Assembly (NCBI GenBank): GCA_049322295.1
Contig: JBMORO010000022.1
Span: forward strand, 1-14,997
DNA from: JBMORO01 sp049322295
GTDB lineage: Bacteria > Patescibacteriota > Minisyncoccia > RBG-13-40-8-A
Direction of reading: 5' to 3'
DNA length: 14,997 nucleotides
Shown in pieces: positions 5,075 through 11,480 of this stretch. The position numbers and the translations under genes were made by a program. The notes beneath the pieces are model-generated. The model was not told the DNA's origin. It did not search any database and saw only the letters and a program-made list of their open reading frames with translations. Every line of letters starts with the position of its first letter. Position 1 is the first letter of the stretch.

Positions 5075-6661
5075 CTATAAATTTTTAATCATATATCCGT
5101 CTTTTAATTTATATCCTAATTTTCGGTAATATTCTCTCACGCCGATGCCAGAGATTACGGCGATTTTTTTAAAGCCGAATTCCTTTTTAGCGATTTTTTC
5201 GGCTTCTTTGATTAGTTTCTTGCCCAGATTTTTATGTTGCTGGGCAGTTTTTATTTTTTGAGAAATTGGCACAGTCAAGCCATAGGTATGGACCCCCCTG
5301 ATTAAAGCGCAATTTTTTAAAACTGGCAAAGTTTCGCCTTCGCCAAGGCTTCGGCGGCCAAGCCGCAATCTTAAAAAAGCCAGGATTTTGTCGTTTTTCA
5401 TGTCTTCGAAGGAGAGAAAAATTTCTCGTCCGCCAGACGCATCATAGTCTCGTCGGATTAATTTCTCCGCCAAAGGCGGACCAGCCCCGGGCTGGAAATT
5501 CCTTATTTCTCTACAGCGAATACATCTACATTTTTTACCTTTTTTTCTCATTATATCAGCAATAATTTCTCTTAAATTTGAAACCTTATTGCCGGCAACA
5601 ATACTTTGCGAGGGGATATCCCTAATAACTCTGATAATTCTTACATAGGACGGGATTTTTTCTTTAATTTTTATTAATAAATTGATTAATTGTTTTTCAG
5701 TGTATGGTTTATATTTTTTCTTTTTCCATAATTTATATAATGGCGCGGTTTTCAATACTGCGCAGGGATAAATTTTTAACTGGTCGGACTGGAAATCTGG
5801 ATTAGAAAATAATTCTTCAAACATTTTTTCATCTTTTTTAAGATTTGAGCCGGGTAAATTTAACATCATATGATAAGTAACCTTAAAACCAGCATCTTTA
5901 AGTAATTGGGTTGCCCTGATAGTTTCTTTTATGCCATGCCCTCTTTTATTCTTTTTTAAAATATCGTCATAAATACTCTGAACTCCTAACTCGACCCTGG
6001 TACAACCTAGGTCTCGCATTCTTTTAATTTCTTTTGGATTAATAAAATCTGGCCTGGTTTCCAGAGTTAGGCCGATAATCCTATTTTTAGCCCGTTCATT
6101 GGCTTTCTGAGCGCTTTTCAGCGACTTTGATGGAATATCCCCATTACAAGCGTCAAAACAACGCTTTATAAACCAATTTTGATAGTTTTTGGGGTAAGCG
6201 GACCAAGTGCCACCTAAAACTATCAATTCTATCTTATCAGTGGTGTGGCCAGTTATTTTTAAAGACTTTAGACGAGCATCAACTTGTTTAAATGGGTCAA
6301 ATTTGGTTAAAACCGCTCGCATGCAAGCTGGTTCATTAGCCAGATAACTTTTGGGCATATCAATTTCATCTGGGCAGTAAAGACACTTGCCAGGACAGGG
6401 ATAGGGCTTAGTAATAACTGTAATTGAAACTATGCCGGAAAGGGTTCTGATTTTTCTGGTTTTCAAAATATTTTCTAAAATATTTGATTTTTTTATCTTG
6501 TGAGAAGATAGAAGATTATGATATGCTTGAAGTAGAATAATATTTTTAGGAATTTTTACTTTTAATTTAAAAGCTGCTTGACGTTTAAATACATCAAGTT
6601 TTGCTTCAGTGATTTTCTTTTCTTTAATGATTTTTTGGATAATATAATCTTCAATTTTCAT
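5075..6661 (-). CDS. elp3: Elp3-family tRNA uridine-34 modification enzyme (radical SAM + GNAT)
   Basis: Elp3 uses radical SAM chemistry and acetyl-CoA to make cm5U-type groups on wobble uridine 34 of tRNA. With start ATG at 6661 the protein has 528 residues. Order: N-terminal helical tRNA-binding part (1-70), radical SAM domain with PCPGKCLYCPDE (C89, C93, C96, a Cx3Cx2C spacing), LGGTWSAYP (149-157) and ETRPDFI; a linker with the cysteine-rich KKCRCIRCREI, then YDASGGREIFLSFED, and a C-terminal GNAT/KAT-like domain with HTYG (458-461), HKNLGKKL and YYRKLGY. The frame is open for 17 more codons upstream, but that would run into the divergent gene; MKIEDYI is the natural start. Two palindromic repeats add residues ~390-399 and ~432-443. 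Its start codon shares the CATG at 6659-6662 with the Trm9-like gene. No Shine-Dalgarno is visible. Confidence 0.92.
   Translation of the reverse strand: MKIEDYIIQKIIKEKKITEAKLDVFKRQAAFKLKVKIPKNIILLQAYHNLLSSHKIKKSNILENILKTRKIRTLSGIVSITVITKPYPCPGKCLYCPDEIDMPKSYLANEPACMRAVLTKFDPFKQVDARLKSLKITGHTTDKIELIVLGGTWSAYPKNYQNWFIKRCFDACNGDIPSKSLKSAQKANERAKNRIIGLTLETRPDFINPKEIKRMRDLGCTRVELGVQSIYDDILKKNKRGHGIKETIRATQLLKDAGFKVTYHMMLNLPGSNLKKDEKMFEELFSNPDFQSDQLKIYPCAVLKTAPLYKLWKKKKYKPYTEKQLINLLIKIKEKIPSYVRIIRVIRDIPSQSIVAGNKVSNLREIIADIMRKKGKKCRCIRCREIRNFQPGAGPPLAEKLIRRDYDASGGREIFLSFEDMKNDKILAFLRLRLGRRSLGEGETLPVLKNCALIRGVHTYGLTVPISQKIKTAQQHKNLGKKLIKEAEKIAKKEFGFKKIAVISGIGVREYYRKLGYKLKDGYMIKNL
5335..5366. repeat. 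Palindromic repeat inserted in elp3 (GRRSLGEGE segment)
   Basis: A GC-rich segment made of nested CGCC/GGCG and GGCTTCGGC-type hairpins within AT-rich coding DNA. On the minus strand it encodes GRRSLGEGE, at a position in the Elp3 linker (FLRLR to ALIRGVHTYG) where no such loop is expected. The reading frame is kept. Confidence 0.6.
5466..5495. repeat. Double-hairpin repeat inserted in elp3 (QPGAGPPLAE segment)
   Basis: Two hairpins lie back to back: TCCGCCAAAGGCGGA (5466-5480) and CCAGCCCCGGGCTGG (5481-5495). On the minus strand they encode QPGAGPPLAE between the CRCIRCREI cysteines and the EKLIRRDYDASGG motif. The two perfect short palindromes and a GC content far above the surroundings mark it as an inserted repeat. 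Confidence 0.65.
6643..6648 (+). promoter_or_regulatory. Candidate -10 box for a leaderless methyltransferase transcript
   Basis: A perfect TATAAT lies 11 bases before the ATG at 6660, inside the start of elp3. Initiation 7-8 bases downstream would give an almost leaderless mRNA. The -35 region (TTCTTT at 17-bp spacing) is weak, so this is tentative. Confidence 0.35.
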
Positions 6662-7313
6662 GAATTTACAAAAAGCATATAAAATATTAGAGGAAAATAA
6701 AAAAACATACAATGAAGTGGCTGAAGAATTTTATCAGACCAGAAGAAAATATAGTCCGGAAATAGAAGAATTAAAAGTTTATATTAAACCAGGGGAAAGA
6801 GTTTTGGACTTAGGATGTGGTACGGGCCGACTATACGAAATATTTTCCGCCCAAGGCGGATCCGCCTCTGGTGGAAAAGACAAAAATATTAATTATACTG
6901 GTATTGATTTTTCAGAAAATTTGATACGAATTGCCAAAGAGAAATATGGAGACAGGTTTATTGTAGGGGATATATTAAGTTTACCATTTATTGATAAAAA
7001 TTTTGACTCTGTATGGTCTATTGCTGCTTTACATCATATCCCGTCAGACGAACTAAGAAAACGTGTCTTAGCCGAAGTTAAGAGAATTTTAAAGCCGGGA
7101 GGAAGAGTAATCGCCACTTGTTGGAAAATAAAATCATTTTTTCGGAAGGATGTTTTTATTCCATTTCATGGTAAAAAAAGATATTATCACGTTTTTACGA
7201 AGAAAGAATTAAGGAGGTTATTTAAAAAATCAGGGTTTAAAATAGAAGAATTAAGATTTTTAAAGCGAAATAATAAAAAAACTAATATATTAATAGTGGC
7301 TAAGAAAATATGA
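6660..7313 (+). CDS. Class I SAM-dependent methyltransferase, Trm9/ALKBH8-like
   Basis: 217 residues. SAM-binding motif I VLDLGCGTGR (48-57), acidic D83 (GIDFS), motif IV-like SIAALHHIPS (120-129) and ILKPGGRVIATCW (143-155) define a Rossmann methyltransferase. Several features point to Trm9, which methylates cm5U34 to mcm5U34 in tRNA: N-terminal KTYNEVAEEFYQTR (15-28), the double His after AAL, CWK, DVFIPF (164-169) and RYYHVFTKKEL (174-184). Yeast Trm9 needs Trm112; no such partner is in the window. It diverges from elp3 with overlapping start codons, which strengthens the pathway link. A palindromic repeat adds ~12 residues (62-73). Its TGA stop lies at the left end of the 7313-7440 element. 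Methyltransferase class is near certain, the Trm9 subfamily likely. Confidence 0.85.
   Translation: MNLQKAYKILEENKKTYNEVAEEFYQTRRKYSPEIEELKVYIKPGERVLDLGCGTGRLYEIFSAQGGSASGGKDKNINYTGIDFSENLIRIAKEKYGDRFIVGDILSLPFIDKNFDSVWSIAALHHIPSDELRKRVLAEVKRILKPGGRVIATCWKIKSFFRKDVFIPFHGKKRYYHVFTKKELRRLFKKSGFKIEELRFLKRNNKKTNILIVAKKI
6843..6878. repeat. 36-bp near-perfect palindrome inserted in the methyltransferase gene
   Basis: The segment runs from TTTTCCGCC to GGTGGAAAA and is centred on GGATCC at 6858-6863. It is made of two CCGCC-loop-GGCGG type hairpins. It encodes FSAQGGSASGGK, a Gly/Ser-rich loop after SAM motif I where the family normally has a short turn. It is much more GC-rich than its surroundings and preserves the frame. 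Confidence 0.7.
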
Positions 7314-7440
7314 CCCCGTACTGAATTTTCGACTGCGGTCGGAGCAAAAAGGCACGGGTATAATAAAAAATCAATCAATTTTGATAAACATTAATTTCTA
7401 TAATTTCGGCATTTAAAATGTCGAAAATCTAGTACGGGGT
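7313..7440. mobile_element. 128-bp MITE-like inverted-repeat element with TATGA duplication
   Basis: 21-bp terminal inverted repeats (7313-7333 and 7420-7440) start ACCCCGTACT and match at 19 of 21 positions. Both are flanked by TATGA (7309-7313 and 7440-7444), consistent with a target-site duplication sharing its edge bases with the element. No ORF is inside. The interior has small hairpins (CGACTGCGGTCG; TTTCGGCATTT with AAATGTCGAAA) and a TATAAT (7359-7364) that could serve the downstream gene. Removing the element and one TATGA rebuilds an ATGA overlap between the methyltransferase stop and the MBL start. Confidence 0.75.
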
Positions 7441-8805
7441 ATGAAATTACATTTTTATGGTGGGGCCAGCGAAGTAACCGGGGTTAAATATCTTTTAGAA
7501 GTTAAAACTGGCTCCAAAAAAATAACAAGAACTTTAATTGATTGCGGGATTGTCCAAGGTGGCAAAGAGGAAATGGAAGAAAATTACAAAGAGCTCCCTT
7601 TCGATGCTGGGAAAATCGATTATTTATTTATTACCCACGCTCACATTGATCATGTTGGCTTGGTCCCCAAACTTTATAAAGATGGTTTTCGGGGAAAGAT
7701 TCTTGCCACTGCACCAACCAAGGATTTAATGCGTTTGGTTTTACTTGATAGTCAGCAGATTTTTGAGAGAGAGGCTCGAGAATCTGGCAGGGAATCCCTT
7801 TATAGTAAGGAGGATGTTGAGGATAGTTTGACTTTAATTAAAACAGCTACGTATAAAAGAAAATATAAATTAGAAGATGAAATATATTTTAAATTTAATG
7901 ATGCTGGCCATATGTTGGGTTCAGCAATAATTGAACTTTGGGCCGAGGGTAAAAAGATTGTTTTTTCTGGTGACTTAGGGAATGCTCCGACTCCTCTTCT
8001 AAATCCGCCCACAAAGATTACTGAAGCTGATTATATATTAATAGAATCTACTTATGGTGACCGGATTCATGAAAACAGAAATGAAAGAAGAGAAATTTTA
8101 GAAAATATTATTGAAGAGACCTTTAGTCAAAAAGGAGTACTGATGATTCCAGCTTTTGCCGTAGAGCGAACCCAAGAATTACTTTTTGAGTTAAATGAAT
8201 TAGTAGAGAATCACAGAATTCCTCAGGCACCTATATTTATTGATAGTCCTTTAGCTGTAAGAGCTACTAAGATTTATAAAAAATATCCAGATTATTTTAA
8301 TAAAGAAGCAAGCCGCTTAATTAAAGGTGGTCACGATTTATTTAAATTTTCTGGTTTAACCTACACTGAACAAGTAGAAGATTCTAAGGCAATCAACAGA
8401 ATCTTGCCACCTAAAATTATTATTGCTGGCTCAGGAATGTCGGTTGGAGGGAGAATCCTTTTTCACGAAAAATTTTATCTCCCCGATCCCAAAAGTTGTC
8501 TTTTAATAACAAATTTTCAAGTTAAGGGGACTCCTGGTCGCCGAATTTTAGAAGGCGATAAAAAGATAAAGATTTTTGATGAAGAAATTCCCATTAGGGC
8601 AAAAATTGCTTCAATTGAAGGTTATTCTTCTCACGCTGACCAAAAAGCTTTGTATAATTGGTTAAGTAATTTTTCAAAACCAATTAAGCATATTTTTACT
8701 GTTCAGGGAGAAGAAAAGGCATCCAATGCTTTGGTTCAATTAATTAAAGATCATTTGGGCGTCCCAGCTTCAGTTCCTCAATTTGGAGAAGTAGTGGAAT
8801 TATAA
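7441..8805 (+). CDS. MBL-fold beta-CASP ribonuclease (CPSF73/Ysh1-like)
   Basis: 454 residues, the usual length for the prokaryotic beta-CASP RNA-metabolising group. The metallo-beta-lactamase core has THAHIDHVGL (65-74; H66, H68, D70, H71) for two zinc ions, AGHMLGSA with the next His, and FSGDLG with the bridging Asp. The beta-CASP insert follows with ESTYGDR, the PAFAVERTQELL helix, SPLAVRATKIY and GSGMSVGGRILFH. The C-terminal YSSHADQKAL carries the last metal-binding His. There is no KH domain, so it is the shorter bacterial type. Such enzymes process or degrade RNA in the cytoplasm as endo- and/or 5'-exonucleases. The start ATG abuts the 128-bp element; before insertion it would have overlapped the methyltransferase stop as ATGA. 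Confidence 0.93.
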   Translation: MKLHFYGGASEVTGVKYLLEVKTGSKKITRTLIDCGIVQGGKEEMEENYKELPFDAGKIDYLFITHAHIDHVGLVPKLYKDGFRGKILATAPTKDLMRLVLLDSQQIFEREARESGRESLYSKEDVEDSLTLIKTATYKRKYKLEDEIYFKFNDAGHMLGSAIIELWAEGKKIVFSGDLGNAPTPLLNPPTKITEADYILIESTYGDRIHENRNERREILENIIEETFSQKGVLMIPAFAVERTQELLFELNELVENHRIPQAPIFIDSPLAVRATKIYKKYPDYFNKEASRLIKGGHDLFKFSGLTYTEQVEDSKAINRILPPKIIIAGSGMSVGGRILFHEKFYLPDPKSCLLITNFQVKGTPGRRILEGDKKIKIFDEEIPIRAKIASIEGYSSHADQKALYNWLSNFSKPIKHIFTVQGEEKASNALVQLIKDHLGVPASVPQFGEVVEL

Positions 8806-8831
8806 TTGAAAAAGTGGTATTATAAAAAGGT

Positions 8832-9113
8832 ATGAACCCCGTTAGAAACACGCGTAATTGGTACGTTTATGTTTTGCAGAATAAAGACAAGAAATGGTAT
8901 ATAGGCTCTACTAAAGATCTGCGAAAAAGAATTTTACAGCATAATTTGGGTAAAAACAGATCAACAAAATACGGGGTGCCCTGGAAATTAATTTATTGTG
9001 AAATTAGCATTAACCAACAAGATGCCCGAGCAAGAGAAAGATATTTGAAGTCTGGTATGGGTAGAAGATATCTCAAAAACAGACTAAAATTCTTTTTCGC
9101 CAAGGGTTTCTAA
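8832..9113 (+). CDS. GIY-YIG single-domain nuclease carried by an inverted-repeat element
   Basis: 93 residues, one GIY-YIG domain of the short UvrC/Slx1-like type common as stand-alone proteins: WYVYVLQ (10-16), KWYIGST (21-27), the R33/H37 helix (RKRILQHN), LIYCE (53-57) and RARERYLKSGMGRRYLKNRL with the metal-binding E69. The domain naturally begins at the Trp; the preceding NPVRNTRN is encoded by the left inverted repeat and adjoining element DNA. The stop TAA lies in the right inverted repeat. The ATG (8832-8834) lies outside the repeat and appears to be the original start of the next gene. No ATG exists within the element before the GIY motif. The upstream AAAAAGG is at best a weak ribosome site. 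It is probably an active nuclease; target unknown. Confidence 0.9.
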   Translation: MNPVRNTRNWYVYVLQNKDKKWYIGSTKDLRKRILQHNLGKNRSTKYGVPWKLIYCEISINQQDARARERYLKSGMGRRYLKNRLKFFFAKGF

Positions 9114-9119
9114 CGGGGT
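8836..9119 (+). mobile_element. 284-bp element: GIY-YIG gene between perfect 14-bp inverted repeats
   Basis: ACCCCGTTAGAAAC (8836-8849) and its exact complement GTTTCTAACGGGGT (9106-9119) bracket the GIY-YIG gene. Flanks give TGAA on both sides when the element's edge bases are counted (8833-8836, 9119-9122). Removing the element restores ATGAAATATAAA, a normal ATG start for the LOG-like gene. The outer ACCCCGT is shared with the 7313-7440 element. Whether the GIY-YIG protein moves the element is not shown by the sequence. Confidence 0.7.
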
Positions 9120-9663
9120 GAAATATAAAATCTGCGTCTCTGGAGCAGCTGAAACCGGCCATTGTCAGAAAGATGCCTTAGATAAAGCCAAAGAGCTTGG
9201 CCGAGAAGTAATTCGTCAAAATGGTATTTTAGTAACTGGAGCTACTTCGGGAATTCCTTACTGGGCAGCCATAGGAGCCAAAGAGGAGGGGGGAGTAGTT
9301 ATTGGTTTATCACCCGCTGCTTCAGAAGCTTCTCATCTGAAGACATATCACTTGCCCACCGATTATCACGATGTTATTATTTATACCGGCTTTGAATATG
9401 CTGGTCGTAATTTACTTTTGACCCGTTCTTCAGACGCCGTGATTATTGTATGTGGTCGAATGGGGACTTTAAATGAGTTTACCATTGCTTTTGAGGACCA
9501 GAAAATAATTGGGGTTTTGATTAATACAGGCGGAACAGCTGATATGATAAAGCCGATAGTTAAAAATAGCCACCGGGGACCGGGGAAAATAGTCTATGAT
9601 TCTAACCCTAAAAGATTAGTTTCTAAAATAATTAAACTTATAGAAGCAGATAAACGCAGATAA
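9118..9663 (+). CDS. LOG/SLOG-fold nucleotide-binding protein (TIGR00725-like)
   Basis: 181 residues of the Rossmann-like LOG/SLOG family. CVSGAA (6-11), LVTGATSGIPYWAA (39-52), GRNLLLTRSSDAVIIVCGRMGTLNEF (96-121) hold the Arg-Asn and a variant of the PGGxGTxxE signature (GRMGTLNE, 113-120, E120). Members include lysine-decarboxylase-like cytokinin nucleotidases and SLOG sensors, and the TIGR00725 branch is uncharacterised. The frame now starts at GTG (9118-9120), whose first two bases belong to the right end of the GIY-YIG element; the pre-insertion start was very likely ATG at 8832. The last residues (EADKRR) are encoded by one arm of a repeat. Cytoplasmic; no membrane segment. Confidence 0.85.
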   Translation: MKYKICVSGAAETGHCQKDALDKAKELGREVIRQNGILVTGATSGIPYWAAIGAKEEGGVVIGLSPAASEASHLKTYHLPTDYHDVIIYTGFEYAGRNLLLTRSSDAVIIVCGRMGTLNEFTIAFEDQKIIGVLINTGGTADMIKPIVKNSHRGPGKIVYDSNPKRLVSKIIKLIEADKRR

Positions 9664-9728
9664 AGACGCAGAAAAACGCGGATAACTTCTGCGTAAATCC
9701 CGCGTAGCTATCAGCGTAAATCCGCTTC
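9643..9728. repeat. Imperfect inverted repeat overlapping the LOG gene 3' end
   Basis: The arms GAAGCAGATAAACGC (9643-9657) and GCGTAAATCCGCTTC (9714-9728) pair at 12 of 15 positions. Inner copies of ACGCAGA, ACGCGGAT and their complements extend the fold. Repeated (A)CGCAGATAA units recall a common dispersed intergenic repeat. The left arm supplies the final codons and stop of the LOG gene; the fold may also act as a transcript end or stabiliser. Confidence 0.65.
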
Positions 9729-9735
9729 TACAAAT

Positions 9736-10005
9736 ATGGTCGAAGAAAAAAAAGAAGAATTAGTCGGGAAAATAACCCATTATTTCGGTAAAATTGAGGT
9801 AGGGATTGTCGAAATAACCAAAGGGAGTTTGACGGTAGGGGATACGATTCACATAAAGGGATCAGCCACGGATTTTGAACAATCGGTGGATTCAATGCAA
9901 ATAGAACATCAGCAGGTTGAAAAAGTTAAAAAGGGCGATGTGATTGGTTTAAAAGTGAAAGAAAAGGTAAAAGAAGGAGACGAAGTTTACAAAATTGTTG
10001 AATAA
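9736..10005 (+). CDS. Translation elongation factor-like protein (EF-Tu domain 2-like), 89 aa
   Basis: 89 residues that form a small beta-barrel like domain 2 of translational GTPases: VGKITHYFGKIEVGIVEIT, then LTVGDTIHIKG, QSVDSMQIEHQQVEKVKKGDVIGLKV and GDEVYKI. There is no G domain, so it cannot be a GTPase. Similar stand-alone proteins are usually named translation elongation factor-like and have no established role; binding to RNA or to a partner protein is inference. The start ATG follows the 9643-9728 repeat by 7 bases with no Shine-Dalgarno. Codirectional with its neighbours. Confidence 0.8.
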   Translation: MVEEKKEELVGKITHYFGKIEVGIVEITKGSLTVGDTIHIKGSATDFEQSVDSMQIEHQQVEKVKKGDVIGLKVKEKVKEGDEVYKIVE

Positions 10006-10011
10006 TCAAGG

Positions 10012-10075
10012 CTACGAAATACGAATTTTTACAAATGTACGAATTTGTATATTTGTATTAATTCGTAATCTGTAG
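10012..10075. repeat. Imperfect palindromic repeat between the EF-like and small membrane genes
   Basis: Nested complementary pairs: CTAC (10012-10015) with GTAG (10072-10075), ACGAATT (10021-10027) with AATTCGT (10060-10066), TACAAAT (10030-10036) with ATTTGTA (10051-10057). Units of (T)ACGAATTT/ACAAAT repeat in both directions. It occupies nearly the whole spacer. It may fold in RNA; it has no T-run terminator. Confidence 0.65.
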
Positions 10076-10080
10076 ACATT

Positions 10081-10290
10081 ATGGAGATAAGTTCGAAAAG
10101 AAAATGGTTTATTATGGGTATTATTATTGCTATCTTAAATCCTATATTTTCGGGGTTAATCATTTCCTATGCCTTTTTAACTGAACCTAAATTAAGAAAA
10201 GAGGGAAAGATTATTTTAGTAGTTAGTTTCGTCTGGGCAATAATTTTAGCTTATTTAATTGAATGGCTTAAAACCAACGGTTATATATAA
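10081..10290 (+). CDS. Small two-helix membrane protein of unknown function, 69 aa
   Basis: No family recognised. It has a basic N-terminus (SSKRKW), a first hydrophobic helix at ~9-33 (FIMGIIIAILNPIFSGLIISYAF with an NP kink), a charged cytoplasmic-type loop TEPKLRKEGK, a second helix at ~43-63, and a short tail. The charge pattern leaves the loop as the most positive segment, suggesting both ends outside or a hairpin with the loop inside. It precedes the permease gene by 36 bases in the same direction; a joint transcript is plausible but no functional link is evident. Confidence 0.6.
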   Translation: MEISSKRKWFIMGIIIAILNPIFSGLIISYAFLTEPKLRKEGKIILVVSFVWAIILAYLIEWLKTNGYI

Positions 10291-10326
10291 AGAATATATA
10301 GAATAATCTTTAAATGGTATCGGCTT

Positions 10327-11466
10327 ATGAAGCCATTTTTATTTGCTACAGCAGTACTAATGAGCACGATTGTAGGAGTAGGGATGTTCGGCTTACCTTA
10401 TGTTGCTTCTCGGTCTGGATTTTTAATAGCCACTTTTTTTCTGGTTGTTTTAACTGGTTTTATGACCTTACTTCATCTTTTTTACGGAGAGATAGTTGGT
10501 CGAACCAGGGAAAAACACAGATTAGTGGGCTACGCTAATCACTATTTAGGTAAATGGGGGAAACACTTGGTTACTATTTCCGTAATAGTAGGGTTTTACG
10601 GCTCTCTATTAGTTTATATTATTGTAGGCGGCGATTTTCTCAATATTATCTTATCTCCTCTAATCGTTCTCCCACCCGTGGTTTTTAATTTAATATTTTT
10701 TGCTATAGGTGCTTTAGCTGTTTATTTTGGTTTACGTTTAATTTCGGGCCTAGATTTATTTATGGGCCTATTTTTAATTTTGATAGTTTTTCTTTTCTTA
10801 TTTTTTGGATTTAATCATATAAATATAGATAATTTAAAAACAATTAACTGGCGCTATATTTTTATTCCTTATGGCGTTATTCTTTACTCATTAGCTGGTA
10901 TGGCAGCCATTCCAGAGATAAGAGAAATTTTTTCTGAAAATAACAGAAAATTTTATAAAAAATCAATTATTTTAGGTACAGTAATTCCGGCTATTCTTTA
11001 CTTTGTTTTTATGACTATAGTTGTTGGGTTAACTGGTCAAAATACTTCGTTAGAAGCTATTGCGGGATTGACCAATTTGTTAGGTAAGAGAATTGTTTTG
11101 CTTGGGGCAACCTTTGGTTTTTTAGCCACAATTACCTCGTTTTTTATTTTGGGCCTTTCTTTAAAAAAGACTTTCTGGCATGACTTTAAAATTGGCAAAA
11201 ATTTATCTTGGTTTTTAGCTTGTTTTGTTCCTTTAGTTCTTTTTGTTCTGGGCGCCTATAACTTTATTACTGTAATTACTTTATTAGGAGCCTTAATGGG
11301 TGGCGTCGAGGGGACGGCTATTGTTTTAATTTACAAAAAAGCAAAGAAATTTGGTAATCAGGTTCCGGATTATGATTTAAAAGAACCAGTAATTTTGAAT
11401 TACATAATGATATTAGTTTTCATTTTTGGGTTTATTTACACTTTGCTAAGAATAACTTCCCTTTAG
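10327..11466 (+). CDS. Amino-acid permease, aromatic amino-acid (Trp/Tyr) transporter-like
   Basis: 379 residues with about 11 membrane helices, no signal peptide. The first helix carries STIVGVGMFGLPYVASRSGF (14-33), the unwound Gly-rich substrate/ion-binding motif of the amino acid-polyamine-organocation superfamily. Similarity to the Trp/Tyr permease (HAAAP) branch is seen in the order of helices, the LLHLFYGEIVGRTREKHRLVGYANHYLG loop after helix 2 and GMAAIPEIREIF after helix 6. It likely imports amino acids by H+ or Na+ symport, fitting an auxotrophic reduced genome. ATG at 10327 was chosen because the LFATAV helix starts directly after it; the ATG at 10314 is out of frame. No Shine-Dalgarno or terminator directly after. 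Confidence 0.85.
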   Translation: MKPFLFATAVLMSTIVGVGMFGLPYVASRSGFLIATFFLVVLTGFMTLLHLFYGEIVGRTREKHRLVGYANHYLGKWGKHLVTISVIVGFYGSLLVYIIVGGDFLNIILSPLIVLPPVVFNLIFFAIGALAVYFGLRLISGLDLFMGLFLILIVFLFLFFGFNHINIDNLKTINWRYIFIPYGVILYSLAGMAAIPEIREIFSENNRKFYKKSIILGTVIPAILYFVFMTIVVGLTGQNTSLEAIAGLTNLLGKRIVLLGATFGFLATITSFFILGLSLKKTFWHDFKIGKNLSWFLACFVPLVLFVLGAYNFITVITLLGALMGGVEGTAIVLIYKKAKKFGNQVPDYDLKEPVILNYIMILVFIFGFIYTLLRITSL

Positions 11467-11480
11467 ATTAAAACATTAAT

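Noticed and set aside
6662..6712. 17-codon upstream extension of elp3
   Set aside because: It runs into the methyltransferase coding region; MKIEDYI is the natural Elp3 start and the methyltransferase has no later start.
10314..10538. Plus-strand 74-codon frame overlapping the permease start
   Set aside because: Out of frame with the permease, cysteine-rich, with no conserved pattern; a shadow.
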